DNA of 54,584 nt from Bacteroidales bacterium UBA6207 (lineage in GTDB: Bacteria > Bacteroidota > Bacteroidia > Bacteroidales > F082), in contig DISP01000222.1 in the NCBI GenBank assembly GCA_002421995.1, positions 1 to 54,584 of the forward strand, given 5' to 3'. The translations under genes and the position numbers were made by a program. Below, piece after piece: positions 16,986 to 26,341 of the stretch. The stretch's first letter is position 1, and each line of letters begins with the position of its first letter. The notes under the pieces are model-generated. The model did no database searches and was not told the origin of the DNA. It was given only the letters and a program-made list of their open reading frames with translations.

Positions 16986-17351
16986 TTACCGCAATGTTGG
17001 GTAAAATGCATCCTCGATATGCTCAACTTTTCGTTCAGTCGGACCCACTACAACCGAAATAATATCGAAGCGGGTATCAAGGTTCAGGTCGTTTTTAACG
17101 ATATAGCCTTCAGCAGCTCTGATCAGCGCTTTTTGCTTTGACCGGGTTACGGCAAACTCCGGTTCACCATACCAGGTCCCGGCCCTTGTTTTCACTTCCA
17201 CTACCACCAGCGTGTCGCCATCCATAGCAATAATGTCAATTTCTTCGCGCCCGTAGTGCCAGTTGAGTTCGAGAATTTTATAGCCTTTGGCGCGCAGATG
17301 CTGCACCGACAGCTCTTCGCCGAGTTTCCCGAGATCGTTGTGTTCTGCCAT
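16986..17351 (-). CDS. YraN/UPF0102 nuclease-like protein
   Basis: 121 residues, the family length. Restriction-endonuclease-like fold: GKLGEELSVQHLRAKGYKIL, then the catalytic-type EEIDIIAMDG and VVVEVKTRAG (the E..xD...ExK pattern of the superfamily), ending in FDIISV. YraN proteins are widespread, and proposed to help recombination or genome stability, but the reaction is not known. It is 28 nt downstream of the LD-carboxypeptidase and probably co-transcribed with it. Confidence 0.93.
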   Translation of the reverse strand: MAEHNDLGKLGEELSVQHLRAKGYKILELNWHYGREEIDIIAMDGDTLVVVEVKTRAGTWYGEPEFAVTRSKQKALIRAAEGYIVKNDLNLDTRFDIISVVVGPTERKVEHIEDAFYPTLR

Positions 17352-17379
17352 GGTTGATGCTGTTTTGATAGATTTGGAG

Positions 17380-18288
17380 TTAAATCGATAATTGAGTTAA
17401 TGCACTGATTCCATTGTTTTTGGCCTCAATTGCTGTTTCTCTTCCTAAAATCAGAGACAGGTTTTGTGGTTGATGTCCTGCCGGAAAACCAAAAGCCACC
17501 GGACAATTGCTGGTGTTGGTGTGTTCGCGTATCATTTCTTCAACATTTCGTCCAAAAGCAATGCTGTTGTCGTGCATGGCGCTGAAAGCACCAACAATCA
17601 CTCCGGCAAGATTGGAGAAATAGCCGGCCTTTCGCAAACTTAACAGCATCCTGTCAATATGATACAAATATTCATCCACATCCTCCAAAAACAAAACAGC
17701 GCCATCAGTGGGCGGCAGCATCTTTGCCGCTGCAAGGCTATAAAGCATTGAAAGGTTGCCACCCACGAGCTTTCCACTTGCTTTTCCGGCTCTGTTCATC
17801 GGATGTCCGGCAAAATGATACTGTGGTGCTTCTCCTCCAAAAACCCGAATCAGCATCTCGCACGAACTTTTATCGGCAGTAGCCATATCATTGAGCATTG
17901 GCCCGTGAATGCACTCGATGCCCGTCTCATGATTGATCAGGCTGAGCAACACCGTGATGTCGGAATAGCCTGCAATCCACTTAGGATTTTTAGCCAACAG
18001 GCTCAAATCAAGCATCTCGGCCATGCGCATGCTGCCATATCCCCCACGACTGCTTATGATTGCTTTTACCGATGTGTCGGCCAACAATCGGTTGAAGTGA
18101 GTGGCCCGTAAAGCATCGCTGCCACCAAACTGGTTTTCAACAGCAAAAACCTCATTATCAATGCGTAAACAATATCCTGCTGCTTCAAAAAACGAAACAG
18201 CAAACTGTATCTGTTCTGCGCTGATGCTTCTGGCAGGCGAGGCGAAAGCAATGGTATCACCCTTTTGCAAGGCAGATGGTGTGATCAT
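17380..18288 (-). CDS. LD-carboxypeptidase (peptidase family S66)
   Basis: 302 residues. It removes the terminal D-alanine from the tetrapeptide of recycled peptidoglycan, in the cytoplasm (LdcA type). The nucleophile is in AGYSDIT (Ser109), the start is LQKGDTIAFASPAR, and the other two triad positions are in LFLEDVDEYLY (Glu) and GFPAGHQPQN (His). SRGGYGSMR is the family glycine-rich stretch. Divergent from metG, sharing a 56-nt spacer. Confidence 0.93.
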   Translation of the reverse strand: MITPSALQKGDTIAFASPARSISAEQIQFAVSFFEAAGYCLRIDNEVFAVENQFGGSDALRATHFNRLLADTSVKAIISSRGGYGSMRMAEMLDLSLLAKNPKWIAGYSDITVLLSLINHETGIECIHGPMLNDMATADKSSCEMLIRVFGGEAPQYHFAGHPMNRAGKASGKLVGGNLSMLYSLAAAKMLPPTDGAVLFLEDVDEYLYHIDRMLLSLRKAGYFSNLAGVIVGAFSAMHDNSIAFGRNVEEMIREHTNTSNCPVAFGFPAGHQPQNLSLILGRETAIEAKNNGISALTQLSI

Positions 18289-18303
18289 GTATAAACTATT
18301 GGT

Positions 18304-18311
18304 TAACTTTG
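18304..18311 (+). promoter_or_regulatory. Likely -7 box of metG
   Basis: TAACTTTG fits TAnnTTTG and lies 33 nt before the ATG at 18345. No clear -33 element at the right spacing. Confidence 0.45.
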
Positions 18312-18344
18312 CCGGGTTTTTATCCCAAATCCTGTTACCAGAAA

Positions 18345-20408
18345 ATGGAAACCAAAAGTAAACAATTCAAACGTTATACGGTTACCTCGGCATTGCCTTA
18401 TGCCAACGGACCGATTCATATTGGCCATTTAGCCGGTGTGTATGTTCCCGCAGATATCTATGTTCGCTATTTGCGCATGAAAGGCGAAGATGTGGTCTTT
18501 ATCGGTGGTTCGGACGAACATGGCGTGCCTATTACAATCAAAGCCAGGCAACAAGGCATTACAGCTCAACAAGTTGTGGATCGTTATCACCAAATTATCA
18601 AAGATTCTTTCGTGGAGTTTGGTATTTCGTTCGATGTTTATTCACGCACCTCAGCACCTATACACCACCAAACAGCAGCCGATTTTTTCCGCACTTTGCA
18701 CGATAAAGGTGTTTTTGCAGAAAAAACCTCAATGCAGTATTTTGATGAAGAAGCAAAGCAGTTTTTAGCCGACCGCTATATCACAGGCACTTGTCCGCAT
18801 TGCGGCAACGAAAGAGCCTATGGCGACCAATGCGAAAGCTGCGGAACATCGCTCAGCCCGCTCGACCTTAAAAATCCGCGCTCCGCGCTCAGTGGCAACA
18901 TCCCTGTGCTCAAAGAAACCAAACACTGGTATCTGCCACTCGATCAGGACGAAAAATGGTTGCGGGAATGGATCATTGAGGGACATAAAGACGATTGGAA
19001 AACAAATGTTTACGGGCAATGCAAATCGTGGATTGACATGGGTTTGCAACCAAGGGCCGTGACACGCGACCTCGAATGGGGCGTGAAAGTTCCGCTGGAA
19101 GGTGCTGGCGGGAAAGTGTTGTATGTGTGGTTTGATGCGCCCATCGGCTACATTTCTGCCACCCGAGAATGGGCCGAAAAAACAGGAAAAGACTGGACGC
19201 CGTATTGGAAAAGCAGCGACTCTAAATTGGTTCATTTCATCGGAAAAGACAATATCGTTTTCCACTGCATCATTTTTCCGGCTATGCTTCAGGCCGAAGG
19301 AAGTTATATACTGCCCGACAACGTGCCGGCCAACGAGTTTCTAAACCTCGAAAACGATAAAATCAGCACTTCACGCAATTGGGCAGTTTGGTTGCACGAA
19401 TATCTTGCCGATTTTCCCGGAAAACAGGATGTGTTGCGCTATGTGCTTACTGCCAATGCTCCCGAAACCAAAGATAACGACTTCACTTGGCGCGATTTTC
19501 AGGCACGCAACAACAATGAGTTGCTGGCCGTTTATGGCAATTTCGTGAACAGAACGCTCATACTCACACAAAAATATTTTGATGGCAAAGTGCCGGCGGC
19601 TAAAAATTTGACAAATAACGATCTCGAAACCATCAGCGTGATGAATACCTTTCCTGCCAAGATTGCTGCGAGCATCGAAGTTTATCGTTTCAGGGAAGCT
19701 TTATCAGAACTCATGAATCTCGCAAGACTGGGAAATAAATACCTCACCGAAAACGAACCCTGGAAACTGTGGAAAACAGATCCTGAGCGTGTTCAAACCA
19801 TTTTGTCGGTTTCGTTGCAGATCGTAGCAAAACTAATGATACTCTCCGAACCATTTTTGCCATTCAGCTCGGCCAGGCTTTCAGAGATGATTGATCTCAA
19901 AATCAAAAACTGGCAGCAAGCTTCAGAAGATGAATTGCTGACTGCTGGTCATCAGCTCGGAGTTCCGGGCTATCTCTTTGAGAAAATTGAAGATGCTGCC
20001 ATCGAAGCGCAGATTCAAAAGCTTCTCGACACCAAAAAAGCCAACGAGCAGGCAGCTGCCCCCAAAGTGAATCCTCAAAAAGAAACCATCAATTATGAGG
20101 ATTTTGCCTCAATGGACATTCGCACTGCCACCATTCTCACTGCCGAGCCTGTGGCCAAAGCAAAAAAACTGCTACGCCTCACCGTTGACACAGGGATAGA
20201 CCAACGCACCGTTGTGAGCGGAATTGCCGAACACTATAAGCCCGAAGAAATCATCGGTCAAAAGGTGCTGATGCTCGTCAATCTGGCTCCGCGCGAATTG
20301 CGTGGCGTTGTGTCGCAAGGGATGATCCTTATGGCCGAAAACAGCGAAGGTAAGCTGTGTTTTGTGAGCCCTGTTGAAAATTTCCACAACGGAAGTGAAG
20401 TGAAATAA
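18345..20408 (+). CDS. metG: Methionyl-tRNA synthetase
   Basis: 687 residues from the ATG at 18345; an upstream in-frame TTG lies within the promoter box. Class I synthetase that charges tRNA-Met. HIGH is HIGH at 25-28 (PIHIGHLAG), KMSKS is DKISTSRN near 338. A zinc-knuckle insert is TCPHCGN with CESCGTS. The C-terminal 110 residues after a linker are a tRNA-binding (EMAP/ARC1-type) domain: FASMDIRTATILTAEPV, VSGIAEHY, LVNLAPRELRGVVSQGMIL. Length and order are those of the long bacterial form. It is 14 nt before the transaldolase start and probably co-transcribed with it. Confidence 0.98.
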   Translation: METKSKQFKRYTVTSALPYANGPIHIGHLAGVYVPADIYVRYLRMKGEDVVFIGGSDEHGVPITIKARQQGITAQQVVDRYHQIIKDSFVEFGISFDVYSRTSAPIHHQTAADFFRTLHDKGVFAEKTSMQYFDEEAKQFLADRYITGTCPHCGNERAYGDQCESCGTSLSPLDLKNPRSALSGNIPVLKETKHWYLPLDQDEKWLREWIIEGHKDDWKTNVYGQCKSWIDMGLQPRAVTRDLEWGVKVPLEGAGGKVLYVWFDAPIGYISATREWAEKTGKDWTPYWKSSDSKLVHFIGKDNIVFHCIIFPAMLQAEGSYILPDNVPANEFLNLENDKISTSRNWAVWLHEYLADFPGKQDVLRYVLTANAPETKDNDFTWRDFQARNNNELLAVYGNFVNRTLILTQKYFDGKVPAAKNLTNNDLETISVMNTFPAKIAASIEVYRFREALSELMNLARLGNKYLTENEPWKLWKTDPERVQTILSVSLQIVAKLMILSEPFLPFSSARLSEMIDLKIKNWQQASEDELLTAGHQLGVPGYLFEKIEDAAIEAQIQKLLDTKKANEQAAAPKVNPQKETINYEDFASMDIRTATILTAEPVAKAKKLLRLTVDTGIDQRTVVSGIAEHYKPEEIIGQKVLMLVNLAPRELRGVVSQGMILMAENSEGKLCFVSPVENFHNGSEVK

Positions 20409-20422
20409 TTAGTTGGAAAAAC

Positions 20423-21382
20423 ATGGAAAATACACTCGAACAACTTAAAAAATACACCCGTGTGGTGGCCGATACGGGCGATTTTGAATCCATTCATCAG
20501 TATAAACCGGTGGATGCAACTACCAATCCTTCACTTATTTATGCTGCGGCAATGGATGAAAAGTATGGCCATCTTGTTGAAGAAGCTTTGTCTTATGCCC
20601 GCGCGGCGATGCACACGCCAAAACACCGTCTGGGCGCATGTCTCGACCGGCTTTCGGTGAATTTTGGAATGGAGATTCTGCGCATTGTTCCCGGAAGAGT
20701 TTCCACCGAGGTGGATGCACGCCTTTCGTTTGATATGCCCGGAACCATCAATAAAGCCCGGCAACTTATCGAAATGTATGAGCTGCAAGGTGTTGAGCGC
20801 GACAGAATCTTAATCAAAGTTGCAGCCACCTGGGAAGGAATTCAGGCCGCTTCAGTGCTCGAACGCGAAGGCATCCACACCAATCTGACCCTGCTGTTCA
20901 GCAAGGTGCAGGCCATCGCCTGTGCCGAAGCCGGTGTGCAACTTATTTCGCCTTTCGTTGGCCGCATTCTCGATTGGCACAAAGCCAACCGCAAACTCGA
21001 TCATATTCCTGCCGAAGAAGACCCCGGTGTGGCTTCTGTAAAGGAAATCTTCAACTATTACAAACATTTTGACTACGCAACTGAAGTGATGGGTGCCAGT
21101 TTCAGAAATACCGGCGAAATCACGGAATTGGCCGGTTGCGACTTGCTCACCATAGCTCCCTCGCTGCTTTCCGAACTTGAAGATATGAATGTTAAGATTG
21201 AACAAAAACTCGATGCAGCAACAGCTAAAAACATCAAATTGGAGAAATTATCACCCGATGAGCGTCAGTTCAGATGGATGCTCAACGAAGATGCAATGGC
21301 AACGGAAAAATTGGCCGAAGGAATACGCAAGTTTGCTGCCGACCTTGTTAGGCTGGAGCAAATGATCAGCATGAAGCTGTAA
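20423..21382 (+). CDS. tal: Transaldolase
   Basis: 319 residues, TalB/TalA size. It moves a dihydroxyacetone unit between sugar phosphates in the non-oxidative pentose phosphate pathway. Seen: DTGDFESI and DATTNPSLI at the N-terminus; the Schiff-base Lys is in RILIKVAATWEGI (near 132); TNLTLLFS and ISPFVGRILDW match; then GASFRN and APSLL. No sign of the fused glucose-6-phosphate isomerase form. Ends 66 nt before the tRNA-Arg gene. Confidence 0.97.
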   Translation: MENTLEQLKKYTRVVADTGDFESIHQYKPVDATTNPSLIYAAAMDEKYGHLVEEALSYARAAMHTPKHRLGACLDRLSVNFGMEILRIVPGRVSTEVDARLSFDMPGTINKARQLIEMYELQGVERDRILIKVAATWEGIQAASVLEREGIHTNLTLLFSKVQAIACAEAGVQLISPFVGRILDWHKANRKLDHIPAEEDPGVASVKEIFNYYKHFDYATEVMGASFRNTGEITELAGCDLLTIAPSLLSELEDMNVKIEQKLDAATAKNIKLEKLSPDERQFRWMLNEDAMATEKLAEGIRKFAADLVRLEQMISMKL

Positions 21383-21394
21383 CACATTAATGAC

Positions 21395-21426
21395 TTTGGT
21401 TTTTTCGTTGAAATCGTTTACTTTTG
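21395..21426 (+). promoter_or_regulatory. Promoter of the tRNA-Arg gene
   Basis: TTTG (21395-21398), 20 nt, TACTTTTG (21419-21426). Exact Bacteroidota consensus, 22 nt before the mature tRNA. Confidence 0.8.
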
Positions 21427-21447
21427 CAGCCGTTTTCAATCACAAAA

Positions 21448-21519
21448 GGCTCCATAGTTCAAGGGATAGAACGGAAGTTTCCTAAACTTTAAATACAGGT
21501 TCGAGTCCTGTTGGGGCTA
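21448..21519 (+). tRNA. tRNA-Arg (anticodon CCU)
   Basis: 72 nt folding into a full cloverleaf: acceptor GGCTCCA/TGGGGCT (two G-U type pairs), D-stem GTTC/GAAC, anticodon stem GAAGT/ACTTT with loop TTCCTAA (anticodon CCT at 34-36, reading AGG), a 4-nt variable loop, T-stem ACAGG/CCTGT with loop TTCGAGT. Discriminator A; the CCA end is not encoded. Transcribed alone with its own promoter and terminator. Confidence 0.95.
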
Positions 21520-21532
21520 CAAAAAATCAAAT

Positions 21533-21560
21533 AAAGCGCTGTTTTTCAGCGCTTTTTTTT
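21533..21560 (+). terminator. Terminator of tRNA-Arg
   Basis: Stem AAAGCGCTG/CAGCGCTTT (21533-21541 with 21547-21555), 5-nt T loop, then T-run to 21560. Confidence 0.9.
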
Positions 21561-21947
21561 GAATAAGGTGCCTTGCGCTTTACAACACGATGACGCGCTG
21601 TTGCTGGAGCTATTGTTATGGTTTTGAATGGTATTGCAGACAAGCCGGCATATCAAAACGTCGAACAAGAACTTCCAACGAACATTGAACCTTGCCTTTC
21701 AGAAATTAAAGCACATTTACAACAAAGATCAATATTTTTGCAGGGCATACCAAAACCGATCACGGTTAGAGACCATTGTACTGTGTTCATTTGAGTTACA
21801 AAAACTGCTGAGTAATTCAAAAATAATGAAAGCAGACATTATTGAAAAATAATGGGTTGACTTCAATCAAAGTGCCGATGCTCACCGCGGTTTTAAGATG
21901 CAATTGCTTATAACAGATGTTGCAACCGCTACTCAGGAGAAATTACA
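21561..21947. other. Gene-poor spacer with a doubtful small ORF
   Basis: No family recognised. A 74-residue frame (21628-21852, plus) and a 58-residue overlapping frame from 21618 exist, both with odd composition and no clear ribosome-binding site or promoter. They could be remains of a decayed gene, but I cannot name it. The promoter of the following outer-membrane gene is probably here, without a clear box. Confidence 0.4.
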
Positions 21948-23762
21948 TTGGTGAAAACGAATTTATTTTATTACGCGCTGATTTTGCTGCTGCTATTGCC
22001 GCTCACACAACTATTTGCGCAGACCAATGAAGCCGAAAAAGACTCGCTAAGCTATCTCAGGCTGGAGGAATACAGCAAAAAACGCCGCGCAACAAGCCTG
22101 CTTTACCAGCTAGTGTTTGTGGATAGTGAACCCGAAAAAGCAAGAAAACCCGAAACAGAGCAAAAACAAAATCATCATTTTGAACAGTTTGAAGGGAAAA
22201 GAATCCGTACTATTTCAATCAATATCCATGACCCCTTTGAATATAACAAACGCGATAACAACATCAACCCTTCGAATTTTCTGATGCAAACAGGAAATTA
22301 TCTCCACCTTCGGACCTTGCGTGCAACAATACGCAACCTACTGCTTTTCAAGCCGGAACAAACTTTTGATAACCTTCGTTTTACCGAATCGGAACGTTTG
22401 GTCAGATCACAGGGTTACCTGCGCGAGGTTGCTTTCGATGCCATTGTCCCAGCCGATAATCCGGAGGTTGTTGATATTTATATTCGGGTGTGGGACAACT
22501 GGACACTGATACCACAGATGGATGTATCGTTGTCGGATATCCGGCTAAAGCTGAGCGAAAACAATTTTGCAGGTACAGGCCATCGTTTTTCAGCTGATAC
22601 ACGCTGGAAGCGCTCCGAAGCGAAAAATAAAACGAGGTTAAGCTACATCATTCCAAATATTGGCAACACCTACATCAACGGAAATATGCTATATGTGTTT
22701 GAAGGACGAAAAACACTGGAAAAAAGTATTGCACTCAACAGGGCTCTTTATTCGCCTTTGGCAAAATGGGCAGGAGGCATCTATCTTGGACAAAACTACA
22801 CTGAGCAGCGCGGTCTGGTGAATGATACTGTGAAAAAAATTGAAACGCTCATTGGCCGTCAGGATTTCTGGGGTGCCAAATCATGGAAACTCCTGAACGG
22901 TAAAACGACGGACGCACGAACAACGAATCTGATTCTGGCCGCACGTTTTGAAAAACTGAATTATCCTGATCGAAGCAATGAAGCCATTGTTGCCGATATT
23001 TTCAACAACCAGCAGCTTTTCCTGACCGCAGTTGGCGTCACATCGCGTAAATTTGTGAGAGACAGTTATATATTTGACTATGGTAAGGTAGAAGATGTGC
23101 CTGTCGGAAGGGCGCTGGGCATGACCTTCGGCCTTGAGCAAAGGCAAAGCAACCGGCTTTATGGCAGCATCAAATTTTCGTGGGCCAATTACACAAAAGT
23201 TGGTTACCTGAGCGCCGGTGTTGAATATGGCACCTATCATGCTTCGACAGGTTTTGAACAAGGTGTGATCAGGTTTGGACTCAACTATTTCACCCCTGTC
23301 TTCGAAATCGGAAAATGGAAGATGCGCCAGTTTGTGAAACCCGAATTTGTAGTGGGCATTGACCGGAAAGCAAGCGATATATTGTCGTTTTCGGCTTCAA
23401 TGAAGGATTTTGAGAATTTCAACTACAAAGGGAAACATATGATGGCTCTAACGCTTCAGCTTCAGACCTATGCTCCCTGGAATCTGATTGGTTTTCGGTT
23501 TGGCCCCTATCTTTTTACCACCTTTGGGATGCTCGGCAATGATGTGAATGGATTTAGATACAGCAGGGTCTTTCCGGTGCTTGGAGCAGGATTGCTTGTA
23601 AAGAATGATTATCTGATTATCAGCAACTTTCAATTTTCTATTGCCTTTTATCCGACACTTCCGGGAAGCGGAAACAATGTATTCAAGACAGCTGCCTATC
23701 AAACAACCGACTTTGGTTTTATTGATCTTGAATTATCAAAACCGCTACAAGTCGCCTATTGA
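21948..23762 (+). CDS. POTRA-containing outer-membrane beta-barrel protein
   Basis: 604 residues starting with TTG at 21948 or, as likely, GTG at 21951; AGGAGA lies just upstream. Signal peptide to about residue 25 (LLLLLPLTQLFAQ). Residues about 70-175 resemble a POTRA pair: IRTISINIHDPF, LRATIRNLLLFKPEQTFDNL, ESERLVRSQGYLREVAFDA, VDIYIRVWDNW. This is a hallmark of Omp85/TPS proteins. The rest (about 185-604) is beta strands of alternating aromatic residues (LKLSENNFAGTGHRF, SIALNRALYSPL, GLEQRQSNRLYGSIKF, FRFGPYLFTTFG). No LRG signature as in BamA. Best guess: a divergent Omp85-like porter or insertase. Confidence 0.75.
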   Translation: MVKTNLFYYALILLLLLPLTQLFAQTNEAEKDSLSYLRLEEYSKKRRATSLLYQLVFVDSEPEKARKPETEQKQNHHFEQFEGKRIRTISINIHDPFEYNKRDNNINPSNFLMQTGNYLHLRTLRATIRNLLLFKPEQTFDNLRFTESERLVRSQGYLREVAFDAIVPADNPEVVDIYIRVWDNWTLIPQMDVSLSDIRLKLSENNFAGTGHRFSADTRWKRSEAKNKTRLSYIIPNIGNTYINGNMLYVFEGRKTLEKSIALNRALYSPLAKWAGGIYLGQNYTEQRGLVNDTVKKIETLIGRQDFWGAKSWKLLNGKTTDARTTNLILAARFEKLNYPDRSNEAIVADIFNNQQLFLTAVGVTSRKFVRDSYIFDYGKVEDVPVGRALGMTFGLEQRQSNRLYGSIKFSWANYTKVGYLSAGVEYGTYHASTGFEQGVIRFGLNYFTPVFEIGKWKMRQFVKPEFVVGIDRKASDILSFSASMKDFENFNYKGKHMMALTLQLQTYAPWNLIGFRFGPYLFTTFGMLGNDVNGFRYSRVFPVLGAGLLVKNDYLIISNFQFSIAFYPTLPGSGNNVFKTAAYQTTDFGFIDLELSKPLQVAY

Positions 23763-23906
23763 AATAGGTTCGGAAAAACTTCGACACGGCCTAAAAAACA
23801 GAGCCGGAGCCTAAAGAACGTTCTGTAAAACGGCAATACAACAACACAAGCAAGTTCAATCTGCGCACAAACCACGCCGAAATTATGCTTGAAACAGTTA
23901 AAATCT

Positions 23907-23914
23907 TACTTTTG
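23907..23914 (+). promoter_or_regulatory. Likely -7 box of topA
   Basis: TACTTTTG fits the TAnnTTTG consensus, 52 nt before the ATG at 23966; -33 element not clear. Confidence 0.45.
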
Positions 23915-23965
23915 CGCTGAAATTAATCCCAGTCACTGAATCCCAATTAGCTAAAGAAGTTGCTG

Positions 23966-26290
23966 ATGTCGAAAAATCTTGTTATTGTTGAGTCACCCGC
24001 TAAAGCCAAGACCATTGAGGGTTTTTTAGGAAAAGATTATGTTGTTAAATCAAGCTTTGGCCATGTGATGGACCTGAGTAAAACCCAGCTTGGCGTGGAT
24101 ATTGACAACGGTTTTGAGCCCCAGTATGAAATTTCGCCCGATAAGAAAAAACTTGTCAGCGAACTTAAAAAAGCAGCAAAAGAAGCCGAAATGGTATGGC
24201 TGGCATCTGACGAGGACCGGGAGGGGGAAGCCATTTCGTGGCATTTGTTCAAAGCTCTTGGGCTGAAGGAAGACAACACACGAAGAATAGTGTTTCACGA
24301 AATCACAAAGCAAGCCATCACCCGTGCCATCGAAAACCCGCGCAGCATTGACACCCACCTTGTTGCTGCCCAACAAGCCAGGCGCGTGCTCGATCGTTTG
24401 GTCGGATATGAGCTGTCGCCGCTTCTTTGGAAAAAGGTGAAACCGGCACTTTCGGCTGGCAGGGTGCAGTCGGTGGCAGTGCGGCTCATCGTGGAACGGG
24501 AGGAAGAAATCCGCAATTTTCAAACCACCTCGTCTTTCCGTATTACTGCAGTTTTTACAGCTACCATAAACGGAACAGAACAGTCAATCAATGCAGAATT
24601 ACCCGAACGTTTCGAAAACCATGAACAGGCTTTGCAATTCGTGAAAAGCTGCCTCGGAGCTTCATACAAAGTCGTTGGCATAGAGAAAAAACCGGCAAAA
24701 AAATCACCGGCGCCTCCTTTCACAACCTCCACATTACAACAGGAAGCAAGCCGGAAGCTTGGATTTTCGGTTGCCAACACCATGCGGGTGGCGCAAAACC
24801 TTTATGAATCGGGAAAGATAACCTATATGCGTACAGACTCTGTCAACCTTTCTGACCTGGCCCTGCAAATGGCTAAGAAAGAAATTACAGACAGGTTCGG
24901 AAAAGAATTTGTGAAAACACGCAGATATGCCACAAAAACAAAAGGCGCGCAGGAAGCACACGAGGCCATCAGACCTACTTATTTTGAGAATGCAACCGCC
25001 GGTGGCACAAACGATGAGAAAAAATTGTATGATCTGATCTGGAAAAGAGCCATCGCCTCACAAATGGCTGATGCAGAGCTGGAGCGAACTATCATTGACA
25101 TAGCCGTTTCGACCAACGGAAACACTTTTGTAGCACAGGGCGAGGTCATTCTCTTTGAAGGTTTTCTTAAAGTTTATCTCGAAGGTACTGACGATGACAA
25201 CAACGATGCATCAGAAGGAATTCTGCCACCACTCGTCAGCGGACAGGCGCTTGCCCTGAAAGAAATGCTTGCTACCGAACGTTTTACACGCCATCCGGCC
25301 CGCTACACCGAAGCCAGCCTCGTGAAAAAAATGGAAGAGCTCGGAATAGGCCGTCCCTCAACCTACGCCCCAACGATTTCAACCATTCAAAAACGTGAGT
25401 ATGTTGTTAAACAAGATCGCCCGGGCGAAAAAAGAAGCTATCAGGTTATAAAACTGGTAAAAGACCAGATAAAAGAGAAAACAGAAACAGAAAACACAGG
25501 ACAGGAAAAAGCAAAATTATTCCCAACCGACATAGGAGCCCTCGTCAATAAATTCCTCATTCAGCATTTCGAAAACATCATTGATTTTAACTTCACTGCC
25601 AATGTCGAAAAGGAATTTGACGACATTGCCGAAGGCAAAATTGTGTGGAATAAGATGATCCGTGACTTTTACAGGATGTTTCACAAACAAATCACCGAAA
25701 CGACCGACAATGCAGGAAAATTCTCAGGCGAAAAGAAAATCGGTACTGACCCTGCCAGCGGATTAAATGTGTTTGTGAAAATCGGCCGCTATGGCCCGAT
25801 GGTTCAGATTGGCGATACTGACGCAGAGGAAAAACCAAGGTTTGCCGGCCTGCGCAAAGACCAAAGCATGGAAACCATCACACTTGAAGAAGCCTTGAAA
25901 CTCTTCGAGTTTCCACGCTTGCTCGGAAGCTTCGAAGAAAAAGATGTCACGGTGGCACTCGGAAGATTTGGTCCTTATGTGAAACACAACAATGCCTTCT
26001 ACAGTCTGCAAAAAACCGATGATCCCGCTTCTGTCAGCATTGAAAGAGCAATTGAACTTATTGAAGCCAAGCGTGATAAAACAGCACAGAGTATTATCCT
26101 TGAGTTTGATAAAGAGCCTGAACTTAAGGTACTTAACGGACGATACGGCCCATATATCACCTTTAAGAAAAAGAACTTTAAAATTCCAAAAGAAACAGAT
26201 GCAGCAAAACTCAGCCTGGAAGATTGCATGAAAATAATCGAAAATCCGGATAATACGCCTAAAAAAAGATTCATCAAACGCAAAAGCTGA
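23966..26290 (+). CDS. topA: DNA topoisomerase I
   Basis: 774 residues from the ATG at 23966 (an upstream TTG would add two codons). Type IA topoisomerase that relaxes negative supercoils. TOPRIM: VIVESPAKAKTIEGFLG and WLASDEDREGEAISWHL. Toprim is followed by the gate domains; the nucleophile is in GKITYMRTDSVNLS (Tyr287). The C-terminus has Topo_C-type repeats without zinc cysteines (VFVKIGRYGPMVQIG, GRFGPYVKHNN, GRYGPYITFKKKN), which is usual for this phylum. Length and layout normal. Confidence 0.97.
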   Translation: MSKNLVIVESPAKAKTIEGFLGKDYVVKSSFGHVMDLSKTQLGVDIDNGFEPQYEISPDKKKLVSELKKAAKEAEMVWLASDEDREGEAISWHLFKALGLKEDNTRRIVFHEITKQAITRAIENPRSIDTHLVAAQQARRVLDRLVGYELSPLLWKKVKPALSAGRVQSVAVRLIVEREEEIRNFQTTSSFRITAVFTATINGTEQSINAELPERFENHEQALQFVKSCLGASYKVVGIEKKPAKKSPAPPFTTSTLQQEASRKLGFSVANTMRVAQNLYESGKITYMRTDSVNLSDLALQMAKKEITDRFGKEFVKTRRYATKTKGAQEAHEAIRPTYFENATAGGTNDEKKLYDLIWKRAIASQMADAELERTIIDIAVSTNGNTFVAQGEVILFEGFLKVYLEGTDDDNNDASEGILPPLVSGQALALKEMLATERFTRHPARYTEASLVKKMEELGIGRPSTYAPTISTIQKREYVVKQDRPGEKRSYQVIKLVKDQIKEKTETENTGQEKAKLFPTDIGALVNKFLIQHFENIIDFNFTANVEKEFDDIAEGKIVWNKMIRDFYRMFHKQITETTDNAGKFSGEKKIGTDPASGLNVFVKIGRYGPMVQIGDTDAEEKPRFAGLRKDQSMETITLEEALKLFEFPRLLGSFEEKDVTVALGRFGPYVKHNNAFYSLQKTDDPASVSIERAIELIEAKRDKTAQSIILEFDKEPELKVLNGRYGPYITFKKKNFKIPKETDAAKLSLEDCMKIIENPDNTPKKRFIKRKS

Positions 26291-26341
26291 GCCTTTGCTT
26301 CCGCGTTCAATATTAATTTTGCAATCAAACATTGATACAAG

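Noticed and set aside
21628..21852. Small ORF of 74 codons between tRNA-Arg and the POTRA-barrel gene
   Set aside because: No ribosome-binding site, promoter or family match; an overlapping frame of similar length exists. Reported only as a doubtful spacer.
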